Of a DNA stretch of 64,000 nt, positions 32,876 through 43,265 are shown piece after piece. Within the stretch, counting starts at the first letter, position 1. Each line of letters starts with the position of its first letter. The notes under the pieces are model-generated. The model was given only the letters and a program-made list of their open reading frames with translations. It had not been told where the DNA came from and made no database searches. A program made the position numbers and the translations under genes. Source of the stretch: Plantago ovata (lineage: Eukaryota; Streptophyta; Magnoliopsida; Lamiales; Plantaginaceae); the NCBI GenBank assembly GCA_028274465.1, contig CM051457.1, positions 75,056,496 to 75,120,495 of the forward strand, written 5' to 3'.

Positions 32876-33046
32876 TCCCACTTCGTTTCCTTCCTCCTTT
32901 GCCGATTTTGCACCCCAAAAATCTCAATATCTCTCAATTCTCCACCAATTCTTGCAATCTTGTGCATTTTACAAAGCCCATCACCCCCTCTATCATTTAA
33001 ACCGATCAAATTTCACGTTTGAGGCATCCATAACAAGGAATCAAAG
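32876..33046 (+). other. Untranslated leader of E ORF2
   Basis: A C/T-rich stretch without a long frame between palindromes and the intron donor. It matches the D leader in character and position rather than in sequence. Confidence 0.5.
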
Positions 33047-33609
33047 GTACCTCTCATGAACCCTAACTTTCTTGAATTTGGGATTTCATCTTAATTAGCT
33101 TCAATTGTGTTATGCATTGGTGAATTAGAGTTTGATAATGATTATTGAGCATGTTTCTTACTAGATGTGATGTCTAAATTCGAATTTTGCTCCTCTTGAT
33201 TTATGATGAACTCTAGTGATTCGAATTTTTGCTATGTAATTGTTTGATGATTATTAGCCTTGAATTTGAGTTATGTTATGATTATGGTGATGTTGTGATT
33301 GCATGAGAGTGTGTTGGATTGGTTGGGTAATTTAATTGGAGAGTTTGTTTGCTTGGTTTAGACTCATATGGATTTATCGTAACGAAGTGTTAAAGCTTCT
33401 CGATTTTTTCATATGAACTTTAGCAAGCCTTCAAACTCACCATGAGATTACTTGAGTGAGTTTTGACGTCTAAGAGTCGACTTGTTGCGTTATGACTCGT
33501 TTTAAACGAAGAACGTATACTTGTCTTAGAGTAGAAGTAGATTGTTTGGTAGTAGTATAAGAGTCTAAGTCTCATTGTCTCTTGAAGTTATCAAACAAGA
33601 TTCTTCTAG
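33047..33609 (+). other. Probable leader intron upstream of E ORF2
   Basis: Donor AAAG|GTACCT at 33047 and acceptor TTCTTCTAG at 33609, five bases before ATG 33615. The interval is 563 bases and AT-rich. CATGAACCCTAA follows the donor as in D. Confidence 0.62.
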
Positions 33610-33614
33610 GTACA

Positions 33615-34925
33615 ATGGCATCAAGAAGATCCAAGAGATCAAGGGGAGAAGGGACCTCGAGTGCCCAACAAACGGCCACACCCGGCGAGTATCGCCAATC
33701 GGGGAGGGCAAGGCAATTCGAAGCGAATTTCCATGCCCATAAGCACACATACATTTCCGAGAGGAGCATTCGCTTCACGGGTGGGCAGAGCGCGTTGGAT
33801 GGCGCCAGAGAGCTCAACAAGCTCATTACTGAGCGAGGCTGGAAGTACTATGGCGAGGTCATGCCAAATTGGGACCAAGCAGTAGTGGAGGATTTCTACA
33901 TTGCCTTCACGGACTACAATGAACGGACCGGTGAGGTCCCCGTCCGCGGTGTTGGGGTCGAGTTTACTCCTTTGTGCATCACTAGCTTCATCATGCGATT
34001 GGATAGGCCACTGACGCGGGATCCAAACCGCCGGCCTGAAATCCCCGAGAGATTTGATCCCGCGGAGCTCTATGTCTACGACAGAGAGTCTGATCACTAC
34101 CCCATGGAGATAATGAATGGCATTACCGTGGATGATTATGAATTGCCTGAGGAGCCACCCCGGATTTTGCGCCACAACGATCTCACCTTCGAGGCAAGGA
34201 TGATGTTGAAGTTCGTTCAAGCCACTCTGATCCCTAGCACACATGATTCCGAGGTTCACTCCTATTACGGAGTCCTAGTCCATGCTCTCTTGCATGATTT
34301 GCCTCTCACTCCTGGCGTCGTCATCTTCGAGGAATTCAAGCGCCGCCGTAATGCCAACCGGAAGCTTGCCTTTGGTAACTTGATCACGACCATGTGCAAG
34401 GAGGCCGGAGTTCCCGACCTCGTGCTGGACAAGAAGCCGAAGAAGTCCATCAACATTGATACGTACAATGAGATGCACGGGGCTTGGTGCACTCAGCAAG
34501 GAGAACCTATGCCACCGAGGGTTACGCGCCATGTGACACCTCCTCCACCTCCGCCTACGGCCGGACAAGGAAGCTTCGACTTCTTGGGGTTCAACCAGAT
34601 CTTGGTCGATCAGTTTGGTAGCTTCCAAACCACCATGTTGGAGGCTCAGACGACCCAATTCCGGGGATTTGAGGAGCGCGATGTCAAGAGGTGGGAGGAC
34701 TTCCGTGTGATGGAGGAGTAGCGTTGGGATGATTACCAGGGGCGTGTAGATCAGCGTTGGGAGGCCGCTCGAGCAGAGGACACTAGGCGTTGGAGAGCCC
34801 ACCAGGAGGAGACGATGAACCGCTGTGATGCCTTAGCTCGCCGGATTCCGGGGTACCCCTTCCATGATCAGACCGGTGGTAGTGGGAGTGACTTTCCTAA
34901 CACCCCCTACGACCCCTACTCCTAG
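33615..34925 (+). pseudogene. ORF2 of element E, 'putative plant transposon protein' type, one stop
   Basis: A 436-codon frame (MASRRSKRSRGEG start) with a single TAG at 34719-34721; downstream residues continue in frame to TAG 34923-34925, giving the same length as D ORF2. The N-terminus is basic. Residues 65-290 hold the shared globular part: VVEDFYIAFTDYNE, VRGVGVEFTPLCITSFI, LTFEARMMLKFVQATLIP. A Pro run (about 300-312) leads to a charged helical tail. An upstream ATG (33582) would add 11 residues but lies inside the probable intron. Function is unknown. No membrane segment is seen. Confidence 0.78.
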
Positions 34926-35177
34926 AGACACCAGCCGAAAGGGGCCACATTTATCGGTAGTATTTGTATATTATCGTTATTTTGGCTCGTTTACTATTGT
35001 TGGTTGAAACTCTTTTAATTCGATTTGGTTGTATGATGCTATGACTTTTGACTCTTGTACTCTTTATTTGCTTTTGTAGTTGTGGCATGTGTGCCTTTTG
35101 TCGTGATTAGTTTAGTTTAGTTTTTGTCTTGGTGCCTTAGGTGATTAAGAGAGGAAAAACATCGAAAATCTGGAAAC
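34926..35177 (+). other. Untranslated spacer after E ORF2
   Basis: T-rich; no gene or repeat recognised. Confidence 0.5.
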
Positions 35178-35310
35178 AGGGCCAAGCGAAGCGCCTGGAA
35201 GGGCCAAGCGGTCCGCTTCAAATTCCAGGAAGTTTTTCAACTTCCGGGAAATTCAAGCGGAGCGCCTGGAGCCTCCCAAGCGCCCCGCTTGGCGGTCCGC
35301 TTGGACCCTG
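35178..35310. promoter_or_regulatory. Third palindrome cluster of E, downstream of ORF2
   Basis: Copies and half copies of the CCAAGCG/CGCTTGG arms, including CCAAGCGAAGCGCCTGG and CCAAGCGGTCCGCTT, plus a longer inverted pair around CAGGAAGTTTTTCAACTTCCGG. Confidence 0.65.
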
Positions 35311-35477
35311 TACCCAGATTTTCCTCGTTTTCGATTCTTCTCACCTTTGCGCACCCGTTTTCACTTGTTTCTTGAGTCCTTTCAGGTACTACTCATATAT
35401 AGGAGATTGGACACGAACCTTTATCTCCGGGAAGTGTACTTTCAATCCAATTTTTCCTTTTCTTTCAACTTTTCTTT

Positions 35478-35515
35478 GCTCGAGGACGAGCAAAAGTTTA
35501 GGTTTGGGGAGGGGG
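35478..35515 (+). promoter_or_regulatory. Internal hairpin plus polypurine tract in E
   Basis: GCTCG-AGGA-CGAGC (35478-35491) followed by GGTTTGGGGAGGGGG (35501-35515). This copies the terminal hairpin/tract pair with both stem sides changed. It marks the start of the 3' domain. Confidence 0.65.
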
Positions 35516-35677
35516 TATTGGATTTTCAGTACTATATGCTTGTGTGGTTCGTACATGCCTGATTTTACTCAAGTTCATGTGATTTGTCGTGTTTTTTCGT
35601 GTTTTTTCAAATTTTTGCATGCATATCATCCCTAGATTAGTTGTTGCACGTTGTTGTGTGTGGAGTTTATTGCCAAG
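35516..35677 (+). other. Conserved 3' domain of E, first part
   Basis: The end of this piece (TGGAGTTTATTGCC) is also in A, B and D. It is cut by G at CCAAG (35673-35677) and resumes at 52953. Confidence 0.7.
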
Positions 35678-37354
35678 TGTTGGTCCCTTTAAACAACAAG
35701 AAAAGACTAGAGGGGGGGGGGGTGAATAGTCTTTTCAAACTTTCGTCGTTTAAAACTTTCTCAGCAAGTACTTATTACTTTTCAGTAATGAGGTTGCTGA
35801 TACTTAACTTTCTCAGCAATCGTAAGTTACTTTCCAGTAACTCGGTTTGCTGATACTTAAAATCAGAGAGCGGAAGTCTTTGAAACAATAAGTGCTTTTT
35901 CAGCAAGTAAGGTGTTTCAGCAAGTGATGTGAGTGACTGTGTACAAACAGATATAAATTTGCTGAAAGCTAAATGCAGTAAGTAAATCACACAAACGCTT
36001 TTAGAGTGGTATCTGAGAGTGGCGTAATCTCCCAACTAATCCACTTTGTCCTTTCTAGGACTGAATTCACTAAGATATGATTGAGGTTCCTTACAATCTC
36101 CTATCTAAAGCGATTCAACAGAAACCAAAGCACACTTGCTTCGTCTCCAACCTAAACTAGAGAACTCAACCTTGTTCTCCACCAAACTTGGTACTTATAA
36201 TCAGCAAAACTATGCTTGATTAAGTTCCCCCTGAATATCACGCCTGAAAGGGTGTATTTTCAGTTAGAGAGTTTTGGGGTGAGATGACTTAATTATAACT
36301 TATTCAGTTACAACAAGTAATCTAAGAAACACAACTTGGAATACTTTGCAGTAAACAAGTTTGATTGTTTCTGGTGTCAAGACTTGTTCTTGTTCGAAAG
36401 AAAGAACACTTAACTAATTTCTTAGCCGAGTTTGTTCTACTTCTTCACAAGTAGCTTTTTCAAGCTTTAATTCTTGGAACGGATCAATGGCAGTAAGAGA
36501 GTTTGAAGGTTTGTGAGTTTTAAGCACAAGTGAGAGTTTGATCACGTTGTTGACACCCTTCAACTCTTTGCCGGATGACCTCTATTTATAGTGCAAGTAA
36601 GGAGCCGTTTGAATTTCAAATCCTAAGGCTTTTGTTCCTAAACATGTCACTATCTTGCTTTTGTACTTTCAGCAGCAACCTTTGTTTGTCTTCTAGTCTT
36701 CATGTCCTTTGCGTGTAAGCTTTGCATTAAATGCACCTTTGAATAGAATTCAAACAGTAACAATGGAGCGCAAAATCACGTACATTCAGCAAGAGGTCAC
36801 ATATGTTCATCAGCAAGTGTTTATTCTCAGTTTCAGCAAGCACAACCTACTCTGTCTTTCAGATTTTCACTTATGCAATGCTGTTGCTGAAAATTTCACT
36901 TTCTGAACAACACGTGCCTTACCAGTCTTCAGCAATCTTCAAGTCTTCAAGTCTTCAAGTCTTCAGATCTTCAAAAGTCTTCAAGATTCTGACCGGTTTC
37001 TTATTTGCTTCAATAATTTGTTTGTAATAAACAAAATACATCTTCAGCAAATGCTTCAATAGGTCATTTTCTTTTCAGAAAATCAAAGCTAAGCATCAAT
37101 AAGATATTTTCTTTTCAGAAAATAAGATACATCATACGCTAAAGTGTCAATAGATTAATTTCTTTACAGAAATTAAGGTACGTCATCCACAAATGAAAAA
37201 ACTTATCTAAGACCTAACTAAGTCAGCAGCAAACGTTCCTCTTTTACAATGTCCTTAAAATTCTAAATTTCTATGGACCTTAAGAGTACTAGTTACTGGA
37301 CTGTTCTTAATTTAGCATGGTTAATTGCTCATCAAAATTACAAGTTTCCTAACA
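35678..37354 (-). repeat. Left LTR of G
   Basis: 1677 bp, TGTTAGGAAAC to GGGACCAACA on the minus strand. CTATAAATAG (36582-36591, minus) is a clear TATA box. By eye only about three substitutions and a poly-G length change separate it from the right LTR, so the insertion or duplication is recent. Confidence 0.88.
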
Positions 37355-37638
37355 CCAAGTCTTTTGAACTTTTTTATTGAGTAGACTAAGTGTTTATGGC
37401 CATTGATCATATGTTGCATCACCTTGCAAGTAGTTTGAGGCTTGTCTCGCTTGGTTTGTCACATTTGCATGTGCACTAGTTAAGCTTAGTAGTCTCGACA
37501 TCACCTTGAGTGGTGTTTCTTCTGCTGCGGTTCACGATGGCCTTATGAAATGATGCATGTTACAGTCTATGGTTGTAACCCGTGTAATTATGTACGTAAG
37601 AGGCGACAAGTTCTTCACCTCGATTTGAGATTGCCAAA
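37355..37638 (+). repeat. Misplaced copy of E flank inside G
   Basis: It matches 52948-53231 (E 3' domain right of G) almost exactly, starting with the CCAAG duplication. A 21-base repeat (CACCTCGATTTGAGATT plus CCAA) at 37617-37637 and 37639-37659 marks the junction to G internal sequence. Confidence 0.85.
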
Positions 37639-39938
37639 CACCTCGATTTGAGATTACCAACAAATCTTCCAGCTTTAAGATCCAGCAACCATGAATGTTT
37701 CTGATCACATTCTGAGTGGTTTCATCGTTGCTTGTCTTTGTATATTCAATGCCGGAGCCAATAGCAATGTTGGCCAGCCTTTTCTCTTCCTGTCTTTGCC
37801 TTCTTCTTCTTGTTTTAGCATTGTCTTGATCTCTTGCTGAAGAGTCAGACGAAAAATGCCTTGAGTGGTCAGACGGAGTTATGGCTGTTAAGGGTCTAGC
37901 TCTTATGGCTTGAGCTATTGTTTGATTGTCATCATCTTCTTCATCATCTTCATTCAGATTGTGATGACTTTCAATGTGACAGAAATCTTGAGTTTCAGCA
38001 GCGGTTTTTCTCTTTTTGGTACTTGCTGAATTTAACTCAGTTTCTGCTTGTCTTTTAGAACTTTGCTCTCTTTCAGCAAGAGGTTCTAGTGGAGGTGGCA
38101 CAACATCAGCAGGAGTAGGAGGGGTTTGATTGCTTTTTCTAGTCTTCTTTTCCCCCTTAGACATGGATTGCAACATCGGAGTGATGTGCAGAGAATAAAA
38201 CTCATTGCAGTTTTCAGCAAGAGTGTTGAGACTGTTATACTTCATGATGATTTCTTGTTGATCAGAGTTCATTGTTGCTAACTCTTTTTGAATATTCATC
38301 ATGTTCTCTTCATGTCTTTTCTCTGTTGCGGCCTTCTCATCCATAATAGTCTGAGCTTTGACAAGAGCACTTTTTGCCAGTAAGAGAGCTTGACTTACAT
38401 CTTCTTCATAGCTATGGTGATAAAGACTGATGTCTTTCTGAGCTATGGTTAAAGTTGTAGTGCGTCTCAGCACCGTAGCCAATATTTTACCAATGTCAAG
38501 TGGGCTCTCAGCAAGCAATGCCTCATCTTCAGCTTTGCAGGCTTCATGGACTTTCTTTAGTGCGAGAATTCTGGGAGTAAACTCCTCAACTCTTGGGAAC
38601 GGCACTAAATTAGGTGTCAAGAAGTGAGCCTTAAGTTCAGTAGCAAACTGATCATCTTGTAAAAGCAACTCAGCCCTTAATGAATCTCCTTCATAGCTTA
38701 GATAATTGGGGGGAGGAATCTGAACGACTTTTGGGTCTCGCTTGGATTGTTCATCTTCATTTTCCGACAAGTCGTCATCATCCTCAGATTCATCAAGTTG
38801 AGCGACTTTTGAGCCTTTGTCAGTAGCTTCACTTCCTTTTTGTTGAGTGGTTGCTGATGGCAACGCTTCAGACTCAACGACTGGAGTTTCACCAGTAGAT
38901 AGTTGTTTCAATTGAGTTTGGGGCTCAATTACTGGAGTTTCGCCAGTAGTTAGTTTTGATTGAGTAGTTGCTGAAGGCAACGTTTGAGACTCAACAACTG
39001 GAGTTGCGCCAGTAGTAAGTGGAAGGGATGGAACTTCCTTTGATTTTGGTCTTGAAGATTCACCAATTTCCAGATCCTGCGTATGCCTTGCATGGATCAC
39101 GAGACTATTTTGTAAAGCTCGTTGGTAATCTTCATCTTCTTCATCCTCATCTTCAAGGTTTTCTTCAGTAACCTTGGCATCAGAAACTGGACTTTTGCCA
39201 TTTTTCAAGGCAACCCTTTTCTGGCGTATTCTTCTTCAGTATCAGCACCTTGTACAGGTGCCTGATTTCAGCAGCAGCAGGAGGAGTTTGAGATTCTTGC
39301 TGAGATTGTTGTTGTTCAGCTTGCTGATTGTCAGATTGAATATTTTCAGCAACTGTTAACTTCAATCCACCAGCACCAGGACTTGGACCTTGATTGTCAT
39401 CATCGTCATCCTTTTTGTCCTTAGAATCTTTCCCTTCATCATCACTTGGATCAGTGGGAATGTTCTCATCTTCTTCTTCTTCTTCATCATCTGTCAAAAT
39501 GACTAGCTCAACGTGCTTGTACAAAGCAACACTTGTCACTTCCTCTTCCTCAGTTAATTTGTGGGGATCAGCCACCACAGGAACGAATGAGCCTTTGAGC
39601 ATCACAGCTTGTTCAGCTGGAGAGGCACTCTTAAATTTTGCCTTCATATTCTCTCTGATTTGAGCAATCAGATTTGAACTCATTTGCTGAGAATATGTCA
39701 TTTCTTCCGGAAGTATGGAGTGGACAAATGTTTCGAGCTTCAGCAGTGAAGATCTCTTTTTCTCATTTGAGAGATGAAGGTGAAGATCTGAGAAGTCCAT
39801 TCGCCTATATCTTTGCCAGTTGCTGACGGACTTAGCAACTCTTGACAAAGTTGTCCTTTTGAAGCTCAAGTAAAGTTCTTCAGAACTTTCTTGCTGATCT
39901 TCAGTGATGAGTACCATTTCGGTGGTCTCCTTTTGAGC

Positions 39939-40013
39939 CTGAAAAAGAATTTTATTTAGATCAGGAATGGTTTGGAGAATTGTTTTAGAGTTTAAATCTG
40001 AATCATGATTTAC
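39939..40013 (-). other. Possible mini-intron A in G ORF3
   Basis: 75 bases on the minus strand: CAG|GTAAATCATG to TTTTTCAG|GCTC. A multiple of three with no stop, so retained or removed copies are both in frame. Confidence 0.5.
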
Positions 40014-40091
40014 CTGCTGAGAGTCAGCAAGCTCATGTAGTACAATTTCCATTCCATGAGGAGCTGGGGTAGCATCCTCCATTTGTTCATC

Positions 40092-40163
40092 CTGAAATAA
40101 ATTAAAATTAGACACAAGTACTAAGCTGTCAAACTTAGTTTTTATACCAAAATTATTAACTAC
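40092..40163 (-). other. Possible mini-intron B in G ORF3
   Basis: 72 bases: CAG|GTAGTTAATA to TTATTTCAG|GATG. In frame and AT-rich. Confidence 0.52.
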
Positions 40164-40232
40164 CTGCTGAGCAGGGAGTGTTGGTTCTGGTGCAGAGGCT
40201 TCAGCAACCATCTGACTTGTATCTTGAGAAGT

Positions 40233-40307
40233 CTGTAGAGATAGTATAATATTAGCAAAAGAATAAGTTTCAGAATTTGAAGTTTTACTGATGGTTGTAT
40301 TAACTAC
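40233..40307 (-). other. Possible mini-intron C in G ORF3
   Basis: 75 bases: CAG|GTAGTTAATA to CTCTACAG|ACTT. Shares its first ten bases with B. Confidence 0.52.
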
Positions 40308-42515
40308 CTGCTGAAGAAGGACAGGTTGTGGCTCAGTCCTTTCAGCATTAACAGTTTCTTCAGCTTCTTGGACTGTTTCTTCAGCAGACTTCTGAGTTTG
40401 CTCTAACTGTGAAAGCTGTGCGGTTTCAGCAATCTCCCTTGTCTCTGAATTGACAAGTTGAGCAGAAGCAACTTGACCTTTAAGCTCACTGCTTGTCATG
40501 AAGAGTTCAATTGACTTGTTGGATGATTCTTCAATCTCCAACTCCATTTGTTTGCTTAAATCTTCCAGTACAAGCTGGACTTTGTCAATTGAAGTCTTGG
40601 GTGAACTTGGGCCAGCATTCTCAGCATCAAGAGATGCGTCTTTGAATGATGCTTCTTGAGTTTCAGCAACTTCAGGAACTGGTACCATTGCTTTCTCAGC
40701 AACTGGTCCATCAGCAAGCTGGGCTTCAGCAACTTGATGAGTTGCTTGTTCAGCAACCGTTTGTTCAGCAGCATCAGCAAATGCCGCTCTTTGCAAATCA
40801 GCAGCAATGTTGCTTACTGGTTCCATGGTTTGATCATCTAGATTATCTACAAAGTAGATATCTGGGACTTGGGCAGGAATTTCATTTCCACTGCCTTGTG
40901 GTCTATTCTCAGTAGAGTTATCAACGTTAAGTTGATTGTTGAAGGCTTCCGCAAACACTTCAACATTGCTGATGTATGTTTCAGTAATTATCTCAGCAAC
41001 ATCTACTGGCAAATGCGTTTCAGCATTTGTCTGGGAATTGACTGAGGAGTCTTGGACATTGGGGACTGACTGAGAAGCCAGTGTTTTCTTTCTTTTGTTA
41101 CTTGTCCGTTTCCTCTTAGGTACGGGATTTGCTGATGACGCTGCAGTCTGAGTGTCATCATCAGCTTTCCTCTTTTTCTTTTTAGATTTCTCCAGTTTCC
41201 CAGAGTCATCTATTGTTGCATTTTCAGCAACGGCTCTTGTACACGTACCTTGTTGATTTTCTACAGCAGTTTCATTTGTGTTACCACCACCAACAGCAGT
41301 TTCATCTCTAAGTTGCTGAGTGGTAACATCTGCAGCTGTTGTATACCTTTCTTGCTGGCTTGTGCTGACAACATTTGCAGTTGTTGTCTTTTTGGATTTC
41401 TTTCCAGCAATCTTAGGTACATTCTGCTTGTAGAAAGATCTTCCCACATTGCACACAGATTTCTTGATTGGCAATGGGTTTCTTAGCTGAATCCTGAAGT
41501 GTTCAAGGATGTAGCATATCTTGATTCCATACATAACTGGAAAGGAAGGTGAGACCTTGTTGTCTTCTACCTTTACCTTAAACTTAGTAACACAATCAAC
41601 AAGCCTGTTGAAAATGTACTTAGCCCAGTTAAGTTCCGATTTATTCTCATGGATATGCATCAGCAATGGCCATCTTCTCAGGCCTACTTGGTCAATTCCT
41701 CCGACTTGGGAGTCAAGAACTTTTATTAGTAGCAAAGCTACTAGACCAAGTGAATGGCAGAGATGCTTTCTCTTAACGTGCTTTGTCCAAGTCACGGGAG
41801 CTATCTCACCTTTCTTCATTTTTGTATTTCTGACGTCACTGTAGAAGGCTTCAATTTCTTCGTCAGTGGCAGTGACATCATCTTCAGTTCCAGTGGTTGG
41901 AATCTGAAAAATCTCCGCTAAATCAGTCCATTTCAGGACGATTTGCGTGTTCTGAACATAAGTAAGGATCACTTTTTCAGTGACTCCATTACTGTCTGTA
42001 AGGGACTGGATTTCTGCATTGTTGTAGAACTCCATAGTATCAATCATGCTCACTTGCTTAGTGCGAGCAGAGATAAAGTTCATGAGGCCTTGCTGCTTGA
42101 TGAACTCAAGCGCCTCTTCATTTTGGTCGTCAAGTTCTTGTTCATAAAAGTACCGAATGTACTTTTCTTTGCAAATCCTCCCCATTGCATCAACATCTCA
42201 CACTTTGCAGTGTCAAGATATGACGGAGGCATAGGTTTTTCGGTGATTCGGTCGTTTTCAACACAACTTTCGCTGTGTTTTGGGTCAGAGAAGTCACCGG
42301 AGCAGTCACCGGAGTAGTGCGTGTTTCAGCACTATCAACCTTTGACGATTTTGAGGACTTTGATGACTGTCTCTTGGGAGCCATTTCTTATATAGAGCAA
42401 GAAATTGTACGAAAAAGATAGTTTGCTTTTTGATCGGAGGTACAGTAGTTTCAGGCTAGAAATTGCAGAGAAAGGAAATGTGAGTTAAAGAATTTTGTCA
42501 TTTCTCTAACTCCTT

Positions 42516-42525
42516 CTTTATATAG
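42516..42525 (-). promoter_or_regulatory. TATA-like box upstream of G ORF3
   Basis: CTATATAAAG on the minus strand, about 130 bases before the ORF3 ATG. The second reading near 44608-44618 keeps it. Confidence 0.5.
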
Positions 42526-42899
42526 TGTCTCTGGTGTGTGAGAAACTCAATCGATTTGAGTTCTCAGCAAGGGTAAAACAGAGAAACACTGGAGATAGTG
42601 GAGCCTTTGCATTGAATGCGTAGTGGCCCACTAACTAAAACCGTCAGAGCACTCTCTCTCTTTGTTTTGTTAGCCGTTAGATTAATAACTCCTTTTAATC
42701 AATGGCCACGATTGAATTTCATGTCATGATTATTGCGAGTTTATCTGTGCCAGCTTAACGTCACAAATTGATTTTACCGAGTAATAAGGGATAGATTGCT
42801 TGCTGAAATAGACAAGAATCTTTTCAGCGAGTTTGAATTAACAATCTGGATACTTGCTGAAATTCCCCCTTACTTAGATATCTCATATTTTCTAAGTTT

Positions 42900-43250
42900 A
42901 AAAGATATTTCTGATTTCCCGTATCAGTAAATTCTTTTGTACTTGAGACATCCTTTGGTAAATCTGAGAGATGAGCTTTGCTTTTTTTCTGAGTTCCCGT
43001 CTCAGAAAATTCCTTTGATACTTGAATACCTGTTTCAGTATCTTTTGATTGTCTGAGTACCCGTCTCAGCAATCCTTAAGTTCTTTCACTTACTGAGTTC
43101 CTGTCTCAGCAAATGGTCAAGTTTCCTAACAAATACCTGTTTTGAAGGAATTACTTGTTGAATGCCTGTTTCAGCAATCATGTTGTGACTTATCATTTCT
43201 TAGAAGAAATCAGTGACTTGGTCTCTTGCTGAATACCTGTTTCAGCATTC
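42900..43250 (-). ncRNA. Array of about eight small hairpins in G
   Basis: On the minus strand the units read CTGA(N)ACRGG-TCAG-like: a stem CTGAN/NTCAG around a loop ACRGGNA. Units lie near 42909, 42983, 43024, 43055, 43095, 43132, 43162 and 43227. The variable stem base pairs in nearly every unit (G-C, A-T or T-A). Confidence 0.6.
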
Positions 43251-43265
43251 TGCCAAGTGTATCCT

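Larger units (their letters stand above)
37660..42384 (-). pseudogene. ORF3 of G (Sire-type third ORF, about 1600 codons)
   Basis: It starts MAPKRQSSKSS at 42384 and continues through two indel breaks (near 42205 and 39195) to about 37660, where E sequence replaces its end. Residues 60-330 form a globular part with EFYNNAEI, VILTYVQNTQIVLKWTDL and WAKYIFNRLVDCV that resembles ORF2 of D and E. The middle is low-complexity, rich in Val-Ala-Glu and Gln, with three in-frame GT-AG segments (39939-40013, 40092-40163, 40233-40307). The C-terminal third has acidic runs, TGETPVVE repeats and a helical stretch. Sire elements are known for an extra ORF here, sometimes called env-like; I see no signal peptide or membrane anchor. 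Confidence 0.72.
42385..43265 (-). other. Inter-ORF region of G between pol and ORF3
   Basis: No gene is present. It contains a TATA-like box and leader next to ORF3 and a hairpin array next to pol. It is repeated at 44482-45357 after the gap. Confidence 0.7.

Noticed and set aside
37660..42384. G ORF3 as a viral-type envelope glycoprotein
   Set aside because: No signal peptide, membrane anchor, cysteine pattern or furin-like site is visible; the 'env-like' label is positional only.
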